Below are positions 1 through 8,841 of a stretch of DNA of 64,000 nt, piece by piece (position 1 is the stretch's first letter; every line of letters starts with the position of its first letter). Origin of the DNA: 2-12-FULL-60-19 sp041483675 (GTDB lineage Bacteria > Desulfobacterota > Binatia > UBA9968); NCBI GenBank assembly GCA_041483675.1, contig JBGPGE010000007.1, positions 1 to 64,000 of the forward strand, read 5' to 3'. A program made the translations under genes and the position numbers. The notes beneath the pieces were generated by a model that ran no database searches, had not been told where the DNA came from, and was given only the letters and a program-made list of their open reading frames with translations.

Positions 1-1
1 A

Positions 2-655
2 TCGCATGAGCTGCGTACGCCGCTCAACGCGATCATCGGCTTCTCTGAGGTACTGGGGGAAAAGATGTTCGGGGACTTAAACGAGAAACAAGCCGAGTAC
101 ACCGAAGACATTCTCTCTTCCGGCCGCCATCTCCTCTCGCTCATCAACGACATCCTGGACCTGGCCAAGATCGAGGCCGGCCGCATGGAGCTTGAGCTGA
201 CGAAGTTTGATCTCCCATCGGCGGTGGAGAACGCGCTGATACTCGTGCGGGAACGCACGACGCGGCACGGGATCAAGCTCGAACGGGTGGTGGACGAACG
301 GCTCGGAGAGTTCGTCGGCGACGAGCGCAAGGTGAAACAGATTCTGCTTAACCTTCTCTCCAATGCGGTGAAATTCACTTCGGAAGGAGGGCAGATCCGG
401 GTTAAGGCGACGCGCGGCGACAACGCGGCGATCATATCGGTTGTGGACACGGGCATCGGAATTGCGCCGGAAGACCATGGGACGATCTTCGAAGAGTTTC
501 GTCAGGTGGGAAGCGACTACACTCGAAAGCGCGAGGGGACGGGGCTCGGGTTAAGCTTGACCAGGAAATTTGTCGAGATGCACGGCGGCAAAATCTGGGT
601 CGAAAGCGAGCCGGGGAAGGGCGCCACTTTCACCTTCACCTTGCCGATACGTTAG
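2..655 (+). CDS. Sensor histidine kinase, 5'-truncated by window edge
   Basis: This is the C-terminal catalytic part of a membrane or cytosolic sensor kinase. The first codons in frame read SHELRTPLNAIIGFSEVL, the HisKA H-box with the phospho-accepting His. A HATPase_c domain follows: N box (LNLLSNAVKFT), G1 box (VDTGIGIAPED) and G2 box (GTGLGLSL). The visible 217 residues end just after the ATPase fold, so no receiver is fused to the C-terminus. The sensing domain lies outside the window. Two receiver-containing genes follow on the same strand and are plausible partners, but a 316-base repeat-rich gap separates them from the kinase. Confidence 0.93.
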   Translation, partial: SHELRTPLNAIIGFSEVLGEKMFGDLNEKQAEYTEDILSSGRHLLSLINDILDLAKIEAGRMELELTKFDLPSAVENALILVRERTTRHGIKLERVVDERLGEFVGDERKVKQILLNLLSNAVKFTSEGGQIRVKATRGDNAAIISVVDTGIGIAPEDHGTIFEEFRQVGSDYTRKREGTGLGLSLTRKFVEMHGGKIWVESEPGKGATFTFTLPIR

Positions 656-971
656 CCATTTTGGATTGCTGATTTCGGATTTATGAGAGACGGCGGGTGG
701 GGGGGCGCAGGCGTCATTCCCGTGAAAACGGGAATCCAGGCTAACGATGGCGAAACAGCCCGCGGTGTGCATCTTGGCTAGCAAACGAAACGGCACGCTA
801 CTGGAATGATATCTTTCAAGAGATCGTTTAGTCCAGAAGAAAGACTGGATTCCCGCGTGCGCGGGAATGACGGATGGGTTGACTCGGTCAGATTGAATTT
901 ACTCAACTGAATCATGATTCCAATCCAAAATCCAAAATCGAAAATCCAAAATTGGTGAGACGGAGGATCGT
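652..971. repeat. Intergenic repeat cluster (inverted REP-like pair plus AT-rich AATCCAAAATC repeats)
   Basis: No gene is seen here. GTCATTCCCG...CGGGAATCCAGG at 712-740 and its inverted counterpart CTGGATTCCCGCG...GCGGGAATGACG at 845-872 form an inverted pair about 105 bases apart. Each unit is itself a short hairpin. AT-rich TTTTGGATT/AATCCAAAATC-type words border the gap at about 655-690 and 914-955. The same families recur elsewhere in the window. Confidence 0.75.
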
Positions 972-1346
972 GTGGCTGGAGAGCTGATACTCATAATCGA
1001 GGACAACGAGAAGAACCGTAGGCTGGCCCGGGACGTGCTCCAGGTCAAGGGCTACCGGACCATCGAGTCTGAAACGGCCGAGGAGGGGCTTAAGCTCGCC
1101 GCGGAAAAATCTCCCGCCCTCATCCTCATGGACATCCAGCTTCCAGGAATCGACGGGATTACAGCCCTGAAGCAGCTTAGAGCCGACCCGAACACGAAAG
1201 ATATACGCGTCATCGCGATCACGGCGTCGGCGATGACTCACAACAGGACAACGATGATGGCGGAAGGGTTTGACGGCTACCAGACCAAGCCGATCAGCTT
1301 GAAAGATTTTCTCGACGAAGTGCGTCGCGTGCTCGACGCACGATAA
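972..1346 (+). CDS. Single-domain response regulator (CheY/DivK-like receiver)
   Basis: This 124-residue protein is a receiver domain and nothing else. The acidic pocket is E10/D11, the phospho-acceptor is D54 in the ILMDIQLPG strand, the switch Thr is T84 and the invariant Lys is K106 in the YQTKPI turn. With no output domain it should act by protein-protein contact or as a phosphorelay intermediate, as known for DivK and Spo0F-type proteins. The start is GTG, preceded by a purine-rich GGAGACGGAGG ribosome site. It is followed after 42 bases by the receiver-cyclase gene, so the kinase upstream and these two regulators probably form one signalling group. Confidence 0.92.
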   Translation: MAGELILIIEDNEKNRRLARDVLQVKGYRTIESETAEEGLKLAAEKSPALILMDIQLPGIDGITALKQLRADPNTKDIRVIAITASAMTHNRTTMMAEGFDGYQTKPISLKDFLDEVRRVLDAR

Positions 1347-1388
1347 GATGTAAGGGCGACCGGCCGGTCGCCCCTACACGCTACACCG

Positions 1389-2513
1389 GTGGTTGCAGTT
1401 GTGAAAACAGCCAAAATACTTGTCGTCGATGACACGCCCAAGAACGTCAAACTCCTCGCGGATATTCTGACCGTCAAGGGCTACGCGGTTGTGACCGCCT
1501 CCGCAGGCGCTGAGGCGCTAAAACAGGTCGAAGCCGAGAAGCCTGACCTTGTGCTGTTAGACGTTGTGATGCCGGAGATGAGCGGCTACGAGGTCTGCCG
1601 CAAGATCCGCGAGAATCCCGCAACAGGAATTCTGCCTGTAGTGATGGTGACGGCGCTCGATCCTTCCGAGGAGCGGATCAAAGGTCTGGACGCGGGGGCG
1701 GATGATTTTCTCACCAAGCCGATCAACCAGCCAGAACTTCTGGCGCGTGTCCGCTCGCTTCTCAGAATCAAGGAGCTTTACGACACTGTCCAGACTCAAG
1801 CCACCCAGCTCTCGGATTGGAACAAGAATCTGGAACATCGCGTCGAAGAGCAGGTGGCGCAGCTTGACCGTATGAGCCGGCTAAAGCGCTTCTTCTCTCC
1901 GCAGCTCGCCGAGATGATCGTGGCCGGCGGCGCGGAGGATCCGCTCAAGACCCACCGGCGGGAAGTGACTGTGGTCTTCCTAGACCTGCGGGGATTTACC
2001 GCCTTCGCCGAGACCGCTGAGCCGGAAGAAGTTATGGGAGTCCTGCGCGAGTATCACACAGACATGGGCAAGCTCATCCTTGGGCACGAGGGAACTCTGG
2101 AACGCTTCACCGGCGACGGCATGATGATTTTCTTCAACGATCCGGTGCCGCTGCCGAACCCGGCGGAGCGGGCGATCCGAATGGCGCTCGCGATGCGGGA
2201 GAGCGTAGCGGAGTTGAAGATAAAGTGGCTGAAGCTCGGCTATGACCTCGACTTCGGCGTCGGCATCGCGCAGGGCTACGCCACGATCGGCGCCATCGGC
2301 TTCGAAGGCCGCTTGGACTATGGCGCGATCGGCACGGTGACCAATCTTGCCTCGCGCCTCTGCGGCGAGGCAAAACCCGGCCAGATTTTGGTCTCTAAGC
2401 GCCTTCTGGGGACGGTCGAAGATTTAGTAGAGGCGCAGTCAGTAGGTGAGTTGGTACTGAAGGGCTTCCACCGGCCTGTCACAGCTCACAATATTCTTCG
2501 ACTGAAAGGCTAG
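1389..2513 (+). CDS. Response regulator fused to class III adenylate/guanylate cyclase
   Basis: Residues 8-125 are a receiver (DD14-15, phospho-acceptor D58, K110). A helical linker follows at about 120-165, rich in Gln and Glu, of the coiled-coil kind that transmits receiver state. The cyclase homology domain runs from about 190 to the end. It keeps the metal-binding Asp in VVFLDLRGFTAF, the second Asp in RFTGDGMM, and the Asn/Arg pair in NLASRL that is expected for transition-state binding. The product is therefore probably cAMP (or cGMP), made under control of phosphorylation. The start may be GTG 1389 or GTG 1401; the receiver fold begins after both. A second cyclase lies at 59654-60775. 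Confidence 0.92.
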   Translation: MVAVVKTAKILVVDDTPKNVKLLADILTVKGYAVVTASAGAEALKQVEAEKPDLVLLDVVMPEMSGYEVCRKIRENPATGILPVVMVTALDPSEERIKGLDAGADDFLTKPINQPELLARVRSLLRIKELYDTVQTQATQLSDWNKNLEHRVEEQVAQLDRMSRLKRFFSPQLAEMIVAGGAEDPLKTHRREVTVVFLDLRGFTAFAETAEPEEVMGVLREYHTDMGKLILGHEGTLERFTGDGMMIFFNDPVPLPNPAERAIRMALAMRESVAELKIKWLKLGYDLDFGVGIAQGYATIGAIGFEGRLDYGAIGTVTNLASRLCGEAKPGQILVSKRLLGTVEDLVEAQSVGELVLKGFHRPVTAHNILRLKG

Positions 2514-2549
2514 AATGGTGTCTCTGGAATTCGCTGAATAGTTCCTTGC

Positions 2550-2698
2550 GTCATTCCGGCCAACTCCCGCGAAAGCGGGAGGCGAGCCGGAATCCAGGAA
2601 AATCAGATGCTTCTGGATGCCCGCTTTCGCGGGCATGACGAATGGAGCGGTTCGACTACGCTCACCATTTCTTCGAAGCCCTGAGCCTGGTCAGAGGG
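2550..2698. repeat. Inverted REP-like pair and CCCTGAGC/GTCGAAGGG-type repeat
   Basis: GTCATTCCGG...CCGGAATCCAGG (2550-2598) contains a nested CCCGCGAAAGCGGG-type hairpin. It is followed by the inverted unit CTGGATGCCCGC...GCGGGCATGACG (2613-2640). Next comes TTCGACTACGCTCACC (about 2648-2664) and CCCTGAGCCTGGTCAGAGGG (about 2680-2699), members of another dispersed family. The block separates the cyclase from the convergent succinate dehydrogenase operon and could serve as a transcription stop for both. Confidence 0.7.
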
Positions 2699-2989
2699 TC
2701 ACAGCCCCATCTTTTTCAGCACGTCTTTGCCCGAGGCCCGGCCCGCCGGCGCCTCTTCTGGGAGATACAGCATGACGCCGCCTTTTGCGGGCCGGATGAC
2801 GATCACGCCTTCGGCGCCGAGCTGGGTGGTCCATTTGATGGGGTCGTCGTTGAAGTAGGTCCGGAAGGCATCGTTGAAGCCTGAATAGATGGTGTGAATT
2901 CCTTTGTAAGGCTCTTTCCTCAAGCTGACGATCGCTTTTTTGACGAACTCGGCCTGACTAAGTTTTTCCCCTTGGTCCTTCTCATCCAT
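2699..2989 (-). CDS. Small conserved-type protein at end of sdh operon, function unknown
   Basis: I do not recognise this 96-residue protein. It is soluble and charged, with no signal peptide or membrane segment, and carries a hydrophobic core strand (GVIVIRP, VMLYLP) in its second half. It begins 34 bases after the Fe-S subunit stop on the same strand, so it is probably the last gene of the succinate dehydrogenase operon. An assembly or accessory role is possible but is only inferred from position. Confidence 0.7.
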   Translation of the reverse strand: MDEKDQGEKLSQAEFVKKAIVSLRKEPYKGIHTIYSGFNDAFRTYFNDDPIKWTTQLGAEGVIVIRPAKGGVMLYLPEEAPAGRASGKDVLKKMGL

Positions 2990-3023
2990 GAGACATCTCC
3001 GGGGTTAGGCCGTTGAGAAAGGC

Positions 3024-3779
3024 CTAGTTTCCCTTTGCGGTCAGTTTGCGCAGCCAGCGCGCCAGCGGATCGTAAAATTCGTCCACTACCCGCTCTTTCA
3101 GCGGGATGATCGCGTTGTCGGTGATCTTGATGTGCTCCGGGCAGACTTCGCTGCAGCATTTCGTGATGTTGCAGTAGCCCAATCCCATCTTGTCTTTCAG
3201 CAATTCCCGCCGGTCGTTGGTGTCGAGCGGGTGCATCTCCAAAGCCGCGTATCTCACAAACAGGCGTGGCCCGGCGAAATGTGTTTTATTATCCTCGTGA
3301 TCGCGGATCACGTGGCAGACGTTCTGGCAGAGAAAACACTCGATGCACTTGTGGAATTCCTGCACGCGGTCGATGTCCTCTTGCTGCATGCGGTGGGTTC
3401 CGTCGGGCCCCTTCGGCCTGGGCTTGAAGGCCGGCACCCGCTTGGCCATCTCGAAGTTGAAGCTCACGTCGGTGACGAGATCGCGGATCAACGGAAAGGT
3501 CTTCATCGGCGCAATCGTGATCGGCTCGTCGGTGTTCAGGCTGTTCATCCGCGTCATGCACATGAGCCTCGGCTTGCCGTTGATCTCGGCGCTGCACGAG
3601 CCGCACTTTCCCGCCTTGCAGTTCCAGCGCACGGCGAGATCGCCGGCCTGGGTCGCCTGGATGGCGTGAACGACATCCAGGACCACCATTCCCTCACCGG
3701 CCGGCACGCGGTACTCCTGAAACGAACCCTTGGCGGCGTCGCCGCGCCACACTCGCATAATGAACTGTCGGCCCGCCAT
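3024..3779 (-). CDS. sdhB: Succinate dehydrogenase/fumarate reductase iron-sulfur subunit
   Basis: This 251-residue subunit carries electrons between the flavoprotein and the membrane anchor. The plant-ferredoxin-like domain has C54, C59, C62 and C74 for the [2Fe-2S] cluster. The C-terminal domain has C145-x2-C148-x2-C151-x3-C155 and a second group C203, C208/C209, C213-Pro for the [4Fe-4S] and [3Fe-4S] clusters. The start codon overlaps the flavoprotein stop by one base (TAATG), indicating translational coupling. Its overall form, with the five-helix anchor, matches the mycobacterial Sdh1 class more than the E. coli SdhCDAB class; that comparison is from memory. Confidence 0.93.
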   Translation of the reverse strand: MAGRQFIMRVWRGDAAKGSFQEYRVPAGEGMVVLDVVHAIQATQAGDLAVRWNCKAGKCGSCSAEINGKPRLMCMTRMNSLNTDEPITIAPMKTFPLIRDLVTDVSFNFEMAKRVPAFKPRPKGPDGTHRMQQEDIDRVQEFHKCIECFLCQNVCHVIRDHEDNKTHFAGPRLFVRYAALEMHPLDTNDRRELLKDKMGLGYCNITKCCSEVCPEHIKITDNAIIPLKERVVDEFYDPLARWLRKLTAKGN

Positions 3780-5575
3780 TACTTCTGCTCCTCGATCAGC
3801 TGCTTAAGCTCCCCCGGCATTTCCGGAAGCGGCTCGGGGGCGATGCTGAGGGCTCCGTTCTTTTTCCTCGTCACGAGATTGATCTTCCCGAAGGTCGGGT
3901 CGGCTTTGGGATAGTCGTCGCGCGTGTGGCCGCCGCGGCTCTCTTTGCGCTCGATCGCCGAGAGCGTGCAGGCTTCGGCGACTTCAAGCAGCGCGTGGAG
4001 GTCCATCGCCAGGTGCCATCCCGGATTATATTGCCGGTGCCCCTCGACGCTGGCGCGCGTCAGGCGCTGCTTCAGCCGATCGATCTCGCCCAGGGCTTTT
4101 TTAAGGTCACTCTCCGTGCGGATGATGCCGACGAGGTTCTGCATGCAGTCCTGCAGGTCCATGTGGATTGAGTAGGGGTTTTCGCCGCCGTGATGGTTGA
4201 AAGGTGTCAACAGCTCGTGCTCGGTGCTGTCAAGCTGATCCACGCCGGGTTTGACGGCGCCGGTGAATTTTTTGACGTACTCCGCGGCGTAGAGGCCGGC
4301 TCTCCGCCCGAAGACGAGCAGGTCGGACAGGGAATTTCCGCCGAGACGGTTGGCGCCGTGCAGGCCGGCGGCGACTTCGCCCGCGGCAAAGAGGCCGGGC
4401 ACGGTCGTGGCCGTCGTGTCCGCATCCACCCGGACGCCGCCCATGACGTAATGACAGGTCGGGCCCACTTCCATCGGCTCCTTGGTGATGTCCACTGCCG
4501 CAAGTTCCCTAAATTGGTGATACATGGACGGCAGACGCTTTTGAATGTAGTCCGCGCTGCGCCGCGAGGCGATATCCAGAAAGACGCCGCCGTGCGGCGT
4601 GCCCCGTCCGGCCTTCACCTCGGCGTTGATCGCGCGCGCCACTTCATCGCGCGGCAGCAGATCGGGCGTCCGCCGGTTGTTTTTGTCCTCGTACCAGGCG
4701 TCCGCCTCTTTTTCGGTCTCGGCGGTCTCGGCCTTGAAGAAGTCGGGGATGTAATTGAACATGAACCGCTTGCCTTCGGAGTTTTTCAACGTCCCGCCGT
4801 CGCCGCGCACGCCCTCGGTGACGAGGATGCCGCGCACGCTCGGCGGCCAGACCATGCCGGTCGGATGGAACTGGACCATCTCCATGTCGATCAGATCCGC
4901 GCCCGCGTCGAGCGCCATCGCGATGCCGTCGCCGGTGTACTCCCACGAGTTGGACGTAATCTTCCAGGCCTTGCCTATCCCGCCGGTCGCTAAAATCACG
5001 GCTTTCGCCGTGAAAGCGACGAAGCGGCCGCTCTCGCGCCAATATCCGAACGCGCCGGCCACCCGGTCGCCGTCTTTCAGCAGGCGGGCGATCGTGCACT
5101 CCATGTAAACATCGATGCCTTTATGAACCGCGTGCTGCTGGAGCGTGCGGATCATTTCGAGGCCGGTGCGGTCGCCGACGTGGGCCAGCCGCGCGTAGCG
5201 GTGGCCGCCGAAATCGCGCTGCAAAATCCGCCCGTCCGGGGTGCGGTCGAACAGCGCGCCCCAATCCTCCAGCTCCAGGACCCGCGCCGGCGACTCTTGA
5301 GCGTGGATCTGCGCCATGCGCCAGTTGTTGAGCAGTTTGCCGCCGCGCATGGTGTCGCGAAAGTGAACTTTCCAGTTGTCCTCGGGATAGATGTTGCCCA
5401 TAGCGGCGGCGATCCCGCCCTCCGCCATCACCGTGTGGGCCTTGCCGAGCAGCGACTTGCAAATCAAGGCAGTCTTGACACCCTGTGCCGAGGCTTCGAC
5501 GGCCGCGCGCAGCCCCGCGCCGCCGGCGCCGATCACAATTACGTCGTACTCATGAGTTTCGTAGGGCCCGGCCAT
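3779..5575 (-). CDS. sdhA: Succinate dehydrogenase/fumarate reductase flavoprotein subunit
   Basis: This 598-residue FAD enzyme interconverts succinate and fumarate. The N-terminal dinucleotide fold has GAGGAG at about residues 16-21. The His of the KAHTVMAEGG segment corresponds to the covalent flavin attachment site. The substrate region shows the HPTG motif and a GVRGDGG loop, and the C-terminal half has the GLHGANRLGGNSL FAD contact. It sits 2 bases after the membrane anchor gene and overlaps the Fe-S gene, so anchor, flavoprotein and Fe-S subunit form one transcript. Confidence 0.95.
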   Translation of the reverse strand: MAGPYETHEYDVIVIGAGGAGLRAAVEASAQGVKTALICKSLLGKAHTVMAEGGIAAAMGNIYPEDNWKVHFRDTMRGGKLLNNWRMAQIHAQESPARVLELEDWGALFDRTPDGRILQRDFGGHRYARLAHVGDRTGLEMIRTLQQHAVHKGIDVYMECTIARLLKDGDRVAGAFGYWRESGRFVAFTAKAVILATGGIGKAWKITSNSWEYTGDGIAMALDAGADLIDMEMVQFHPTGMVWPPSVRGILVTEGVRGDGGTLKNSEGKRFMFNYIPDFFKAETAETEKEADAWYEDKNNRRTPDLLPRDEVARAINAEVKAGRGTPHGGVFLDIASRRSADYIQKRLPSMYHQFRELAAVDITKEPMEVGPTCHYVMGGVRVDADTTATTVPGLFAAGEVAAGLHGANRLGGNSLSDLLVFGRRAGLYAAEYVKKFTGAVKPGVDQLDSTEHELLTPFNHHGGENPYSIHMDLQDCMQNLVGIIRTESDLKKALGEIDRLKQRLTRASVEGHRQYNPGWHLAMDLHALLEVAEACTLSAIERKESRGGHTRDDYPKADPTFGKINLVTRKKNGALSIAPEPLPEMPGELKQLIEEQK

Positions 5576-5577
5576 GG

Positions 5578-6351
5578 TTAGAAAATCCTCAAATCTGTAA
5601 CGTAACCCATCGACAACAACCGCACGTAAAGGTCGGCGAGCATGACTCCGGCAAGACTGATCCAGGCATAGAGCATGTGGTGTTCGTTAAGCCGGCTGAT
5701 TTTCAGCCACAGCTTGTAGCGAAACGGCGCTTGGGAAAGCAGATTCAAGCCGCCGCCGCAGAGATGGCGGCAGGAATGGCAGGAAAAGGAATAGAGCGAG
5801 AGGAATGCCGCGTTGCCCAGCAAAACCAGCGTGCCGATGCCCATGCCGAATTCATAGCGCCCGCCGGTGACTGGAAAACGGAAGGCGAGGATCGCATCCC
5901 ACCAGAGAAACAGGACGACGAGAGTCGCGATGTAAAAGAAATAGCGATGAAGGTTCTGCATCAGCAACGGGAAGCGCGTCTCGCCGGTGTAGGTCGCGTG
6001 GCCGTCGCGGACGGCGCAGGCAGGAGGAGAAAACCAGAACGACCGGTAGTAGGCCTTGCGATAATAGTAGCAGGTGAGCCGGAATCCCGCCGGCGCCCAG
6101 AGGATCAAAATGGCGGGCGAGAACGGCCAGTCAAAGAGAGCCCAGGTCGCGTGCCGGCAGGCGCTGCTGAGACAGGGGGAATAAAAGGGCGAGAGGTACG
6201 GCGCGACATAATAATGTTCGTTCGCCAGGGCCGCCCATGTCGTATAGACGATGAAAGCGGTCAGCCCTGCCACGGTCAGGACAGGTTGCAGCCACCATGC
6301 GTCCCTTCTCAAGGTCCGCGCGTTTCCGATCGCTACCGAATCGCTGCTCAC
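5578..6351 (-). CDS. sdhC: Succinate dehydrogenase membrane anchor, five-helix Sdh1-type
   Basis: First gene of the sdh operon; GTG start with AAGGA about 10 bases upstream. Five membrane segments are visible in 257 residues (about 20-42, 78-98, 136-156, 168-188, 226-246). Cys/His residues are unusually dense: C60, C65 and H67 in the first loop, then C191, H192, C194, H196 and C198 at the end of the fourth helix. In mycobacterial Sdh1 the anchor is known to hold a membrane-embedded Rieske-type [2Fe-2S] cluster, and two Cys plus two His here could do the same. H135, H224 and H225 are possible haem or quinone-site residues. Identification rests on operon position and topology. Confidence 0.85.
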   Translation of the reverse strand: MSSDSVAIGNARTLRRDAWWLQPVLTVAGLTAFIVYTTWAALANEHYYVAPYLSPFYSPCLSSACRHATWALFDWPFSPAILILWAPAGFRLTCYYYRKAYYRSFWFSPPACAVRDGHATYTGETRFPLLMQNLHRYFFYIATLVVLFLWWDAILAFRFPVTGGRYEFGMGIGTLVLLGNAAFLSLYSFSCHSCRHLCGGGLNLLSQAPFRYKLWLKISRLNEHHMLYAWISLAGVMLADLYVRLLSMGYVTDLRIF

Positions 6352-6375
6352 GTTTTTCGCTTCCTTATTTGGAGG

Positions 6376-6404
6376 TTTCTACTATTTGTTGCTTCCTTGG
6401 TCAA
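6376..6404 (-). promoter_or_regulatory. Candidate sigma70 promoter of the sdh operon
   Basis: On the minus strand TTGACC (6404-6399) and TAGAAA (6381-6376) are separated by 17 bases. The -10 box lies about 25 bases before the GTG start of the anchor gene. Five of six -35 positions and four of six -10 positions match the sigma70 consensus. Confidence 0.5.
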
Positions 6405-6509
6405 CCTGGCGCCAAACAAATTAATCTCTACTCTCGGCAGGTTGAGACGGCGACCCCGGATCGGGGACAGCCGGCCGAAGGCCCTGCACTTAAGCTGAAC
6501 GGGATTGGG

Positions 6510-6836
6510 TTACTGCGCCGGCGCGGCTTGAGCCTGTTGATCCTGCGCTTCCAGCTTGAGAAAATTGTCGACGATCTGCGGGATGTCCTCTTTGGTGACC
6601 TTCATGAACCAGATGCCTTCGGGCCAGATCATAATATTGGGGCCGAAAGCGCAAAGGTCCATACAGCCGCTTTTAGCCGCCCGGATTTTTCCCTTGAGGT
6701 TGCGTTCTTTGCAGACTTTCTTCAGTTCCTCGATCATCTCCTCGCCGCCGCTGTAGCCGCAGGAAATGCTTTCTCCGTTGCGGTTGTTGATGCAAACGTA
6801 CATTTGTCTGATGTAAGGCTGCTCGCGCTTGATCAT
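6510..6836 (-). CDS. Thioredoxin-like [2Fe-2S] ferredoxin
   Basis: This 108-residue protein has the cysteine pattern of thioredoxin-fold [2Fe-2S] ferredoxins: C15, C26, then C58-x3-C62 (SGCMDLCAFGPN), matching the C-x(10-12)-C ... C-x3-C arrangement of the NuoE/Shethna-type family. It is probably a small soluble electron carrier. The ATG start has a strong GAGGGGG ribosome site; an internal Met at residue 12 is an alternative. It lies upstream of the sdh operon on the same strand (158-base gap containing a candidate sdh promoter) and is divergent from the ThDP enzyme. The C-terminal tail is Ala/Gln-rich and probably disordered. Confidence 0.87.
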   Translation of the reverse strand: MIKREQPYIRQMYVCINNRNGESISCGYSGGEEMIEELKKVCKERNLKGKIRAAKSGCMDLCAFGPNIMIWPEGIWFMKVTKEDIPQIVDNFLKLEAQDQQAQAAPAQ

Positions 6837-7034
6837 GAAGTCCCCCTCTAACGGTTTGTTCAGTCCCTCCTATAGCAGAACCGAGCGGACATTGCACGTG
6901 TGGTGCACATTTCTTCGCGGCCGGTGCGGCTTCTTCGACGATCCTCCAAGCGGGATCTTGCGACTCATAGGGGCTTGGACTATGGTGCAGCATTAGTTTT
7001 CCCGGCGGAACCGTTTCAGCACAAGGAGTCTTCA

Positions 7035-8819
7035 ATGAGCAAAGCAGCGCGCAGAGTGGAGCGGCCGCGGCCGCAGTACGGCTCAGACGTTATCGTCGAC
7101 ATGCTTAAGGCGTTCGAGATCGAATATATCGCGCTCAATCCGGGCGCGACGTTTCGCGGGTTGCACGACTCGCTGGTCAACTACGGCGGCAACCGGATGC
7201 CGGAGATGATTCTTTGCCCGCACGAGGAGATGACCGTAGCCCTGGCTCATGGTTACGCCAGGGCCAAGGGCAAGCCGATGGCCTCCGCGGTGCACAACAT
7301 CGTCGGCCTGCAGCACGCGGCGATGGCGATCTACAACGCCTGGTGCGATCGCCTGCCGGTGATCGTGATGGGCGGAACGGGTCCGATGGACACGGCGCAG
7401 CGCCGGCCGTGGATCGACTGGGTTCACACCGCTTTGGTGCAGGGGAACCTCGTGCGCGACTTCGTCAAATGGGACGACCAGCCGGGGAGCGTCGAGGCGG
7501 TGCCGGAGGCTTTTATCCGCGCTTACCGATTGGCGACCACCGATCCGATGGGCCCGGTCTATCTCTGCTGGGATTCGGAGGTGCAGGAAAAGAAGCTCAA
7601 CGGCGATATTGAGGTACCCTCTCTCGACCGCTACCCCGCGCCGCTGCCCATGCAGGCGCCTGAGGAGGGATTCGACAAGACGGTGAAGTGGCTTCTCGCA
7701 GCCAAGACGCCGGTCATCATCGCCGATTGGGTAGGCAGAAGAGAGGCGGGATTCAAAGCGCTCCTGGAGCTGGCCGAGCTGCTGGCGATTCCGGTCTTCG
7801 ACCAGCACGGCCGGTTCAATTTTCCAGTGAAGCATCCGCTGAATTTAAGCGGCGCGCAGGACAAAGTTTTGGGGCAGGCGGACCTCTTGCTGGTGCTCGA
7901 CGTGCCCGACCTCGAAGGCTCGGTGACCAAACGATCACAGGAGGCGGGAAGGCGAAGGCCGATTGCGTTGCTCTCCGCTTCAGCCAAAGTCATCAACGTC
8001 GGCCTGGACGATCTGTTGGTGCGCGCCTGGTCGCACGACTTCAACAAGCTGCGCGAAGTCGATCTCTCGATCATGGCGGACACGTCGGTCTTTCTGCCCG
8101 AGCTGGTGCGGCGGCTAAAAGGCGAGAAAGAGGCGCTCAAGAAAAAAGCCGGCGACGTCGAGCGGCGGCGCGAGCAATGGTCGAAACTTCACGCCGAGAA
8201 AGAAGCGGCGCTGGCGCGCGAGACAAAGTCGAAGTGGGATGAAACCCCCATCGCCACCACGCGCCTCTTCAGCGAGCTGGCGGAGGTTTTGAAGAACGAG
8301 GATTGGGTGCTGACCAACGGCACCTCGCAGGGCAAGGAGAACTTTTTCATGCCCGCGACGAAATTCAACCAGATTCTCGGAAAATATAAGGGCGGCGGAT
8401 TGGGCTACGGCCTGCCGGCCTCGCTCGGCGCCGCGCTGGCGCACAAGGGATCGGGCAAGCTCTGCGTCGATCTCCAGCCCGACGGCGATTCGCTGTTCAC
8501 GATCAGCTCGCTCTGGACCGCGGCGCACTACAAAATCCCGCTGCTGATCGTCGTCCTAAGCAACCGGTCGTACTACAACGACGAGGAGCACCAGGAGAGA
8601 ATGGCGGTCTTAAGAGGACGGCCCGTGGAGAACAAAACGGTCGGCATCCGCATCGAAGACCCCGTCGTCGATTTCGCCACCAACGCCAAATCCTACGGCG
8701 TCTGGGGCACCGGCCCGATCACCGAGCCGAAAGATTTATCGAAGGCGCTACGTGACGCGATCAAAGTCGTGAAATCGGGAAAACCGGCGTTGGTGGATGT
8801 CGTGGTGCAGATGAGGTGA
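7035..8819 (+). CDS. Thiamine diphosphate-dependent enzyme, acetolactate synthase-like
   Basis: A 594-residue ThDP enzyme with the three-domain acetolactate synthase/benzoylformate decarboxylase layout. The N-terminal pyrimidine-binding domain has the catalytic Glu E64 in PHEEMTVALAHGYA. A central domain follows, then the C-terminal diphosphate-binding domain with the GDS Mg2+ motif (about residue 478) and the distal Asn (SNRSYYND). The ATG at 7035 is chosen because AAGGAG lies 7 bases upstream and the ThDP fold begins there; the frame is open further upstream without a good ribosome site. The substrate is not evident. No ilvN or other partner is adjacent. Its 3' end is duplicated in decayed form at 9491-9657. 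Confidence 0.9.
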   Translation: MSKAARRVERPRPQYGSDVIVDMLKAFEIEYIALNPGATFRGLHDSLVNYGGNRMPEMILCPHEEMTVALAHGYARAKGKPMASAVHNIVGLQHAAMAIYNAWCDRLPVIVMGGTGPMDTAQRRPWIDWVHTALVQGNLVRDFVKWDDQPGSVEAVPEAFIRAYRLATTDPMGPVYLCWDSEVQEKKLNGDIEVPSLDRYPAPLPMQAPEEGFDKTVKWLLAAKTPVIIADWVGRREAGFKALLELAELLAIPVFDQHGRFNFPVKHPLNLSGAQDKVLGQADLLLVLDVPDLEGSVTKRSQEAGRRRPIALLSASAKVINVGLDDLLVRAWSHDFNKLREVDLSIMADTSVFLPELVRRLKGEKEALKKKAGDVERRREQWSKLHAEKEAALARETKSKWDETPIATTRLFSELAEVLKNEDWVLTNGTSQGKENFFMPATKFNQILGKYKGGGLGYGLPASLGAALAHKGSGKLCVDLQPDGDSLFTISSLWTAAHYKIPLLIVVLSNRSYYNDEEHQERMAVLRGRPVENKTVGIRIEDPVVDFATNAKSYGVWGTGPITEPKDLSKALRDAIKVVKSGKPALVDVVVQMR

Positions 8820-8841
8820 GACGGGGATCGAATCCGAAAGT

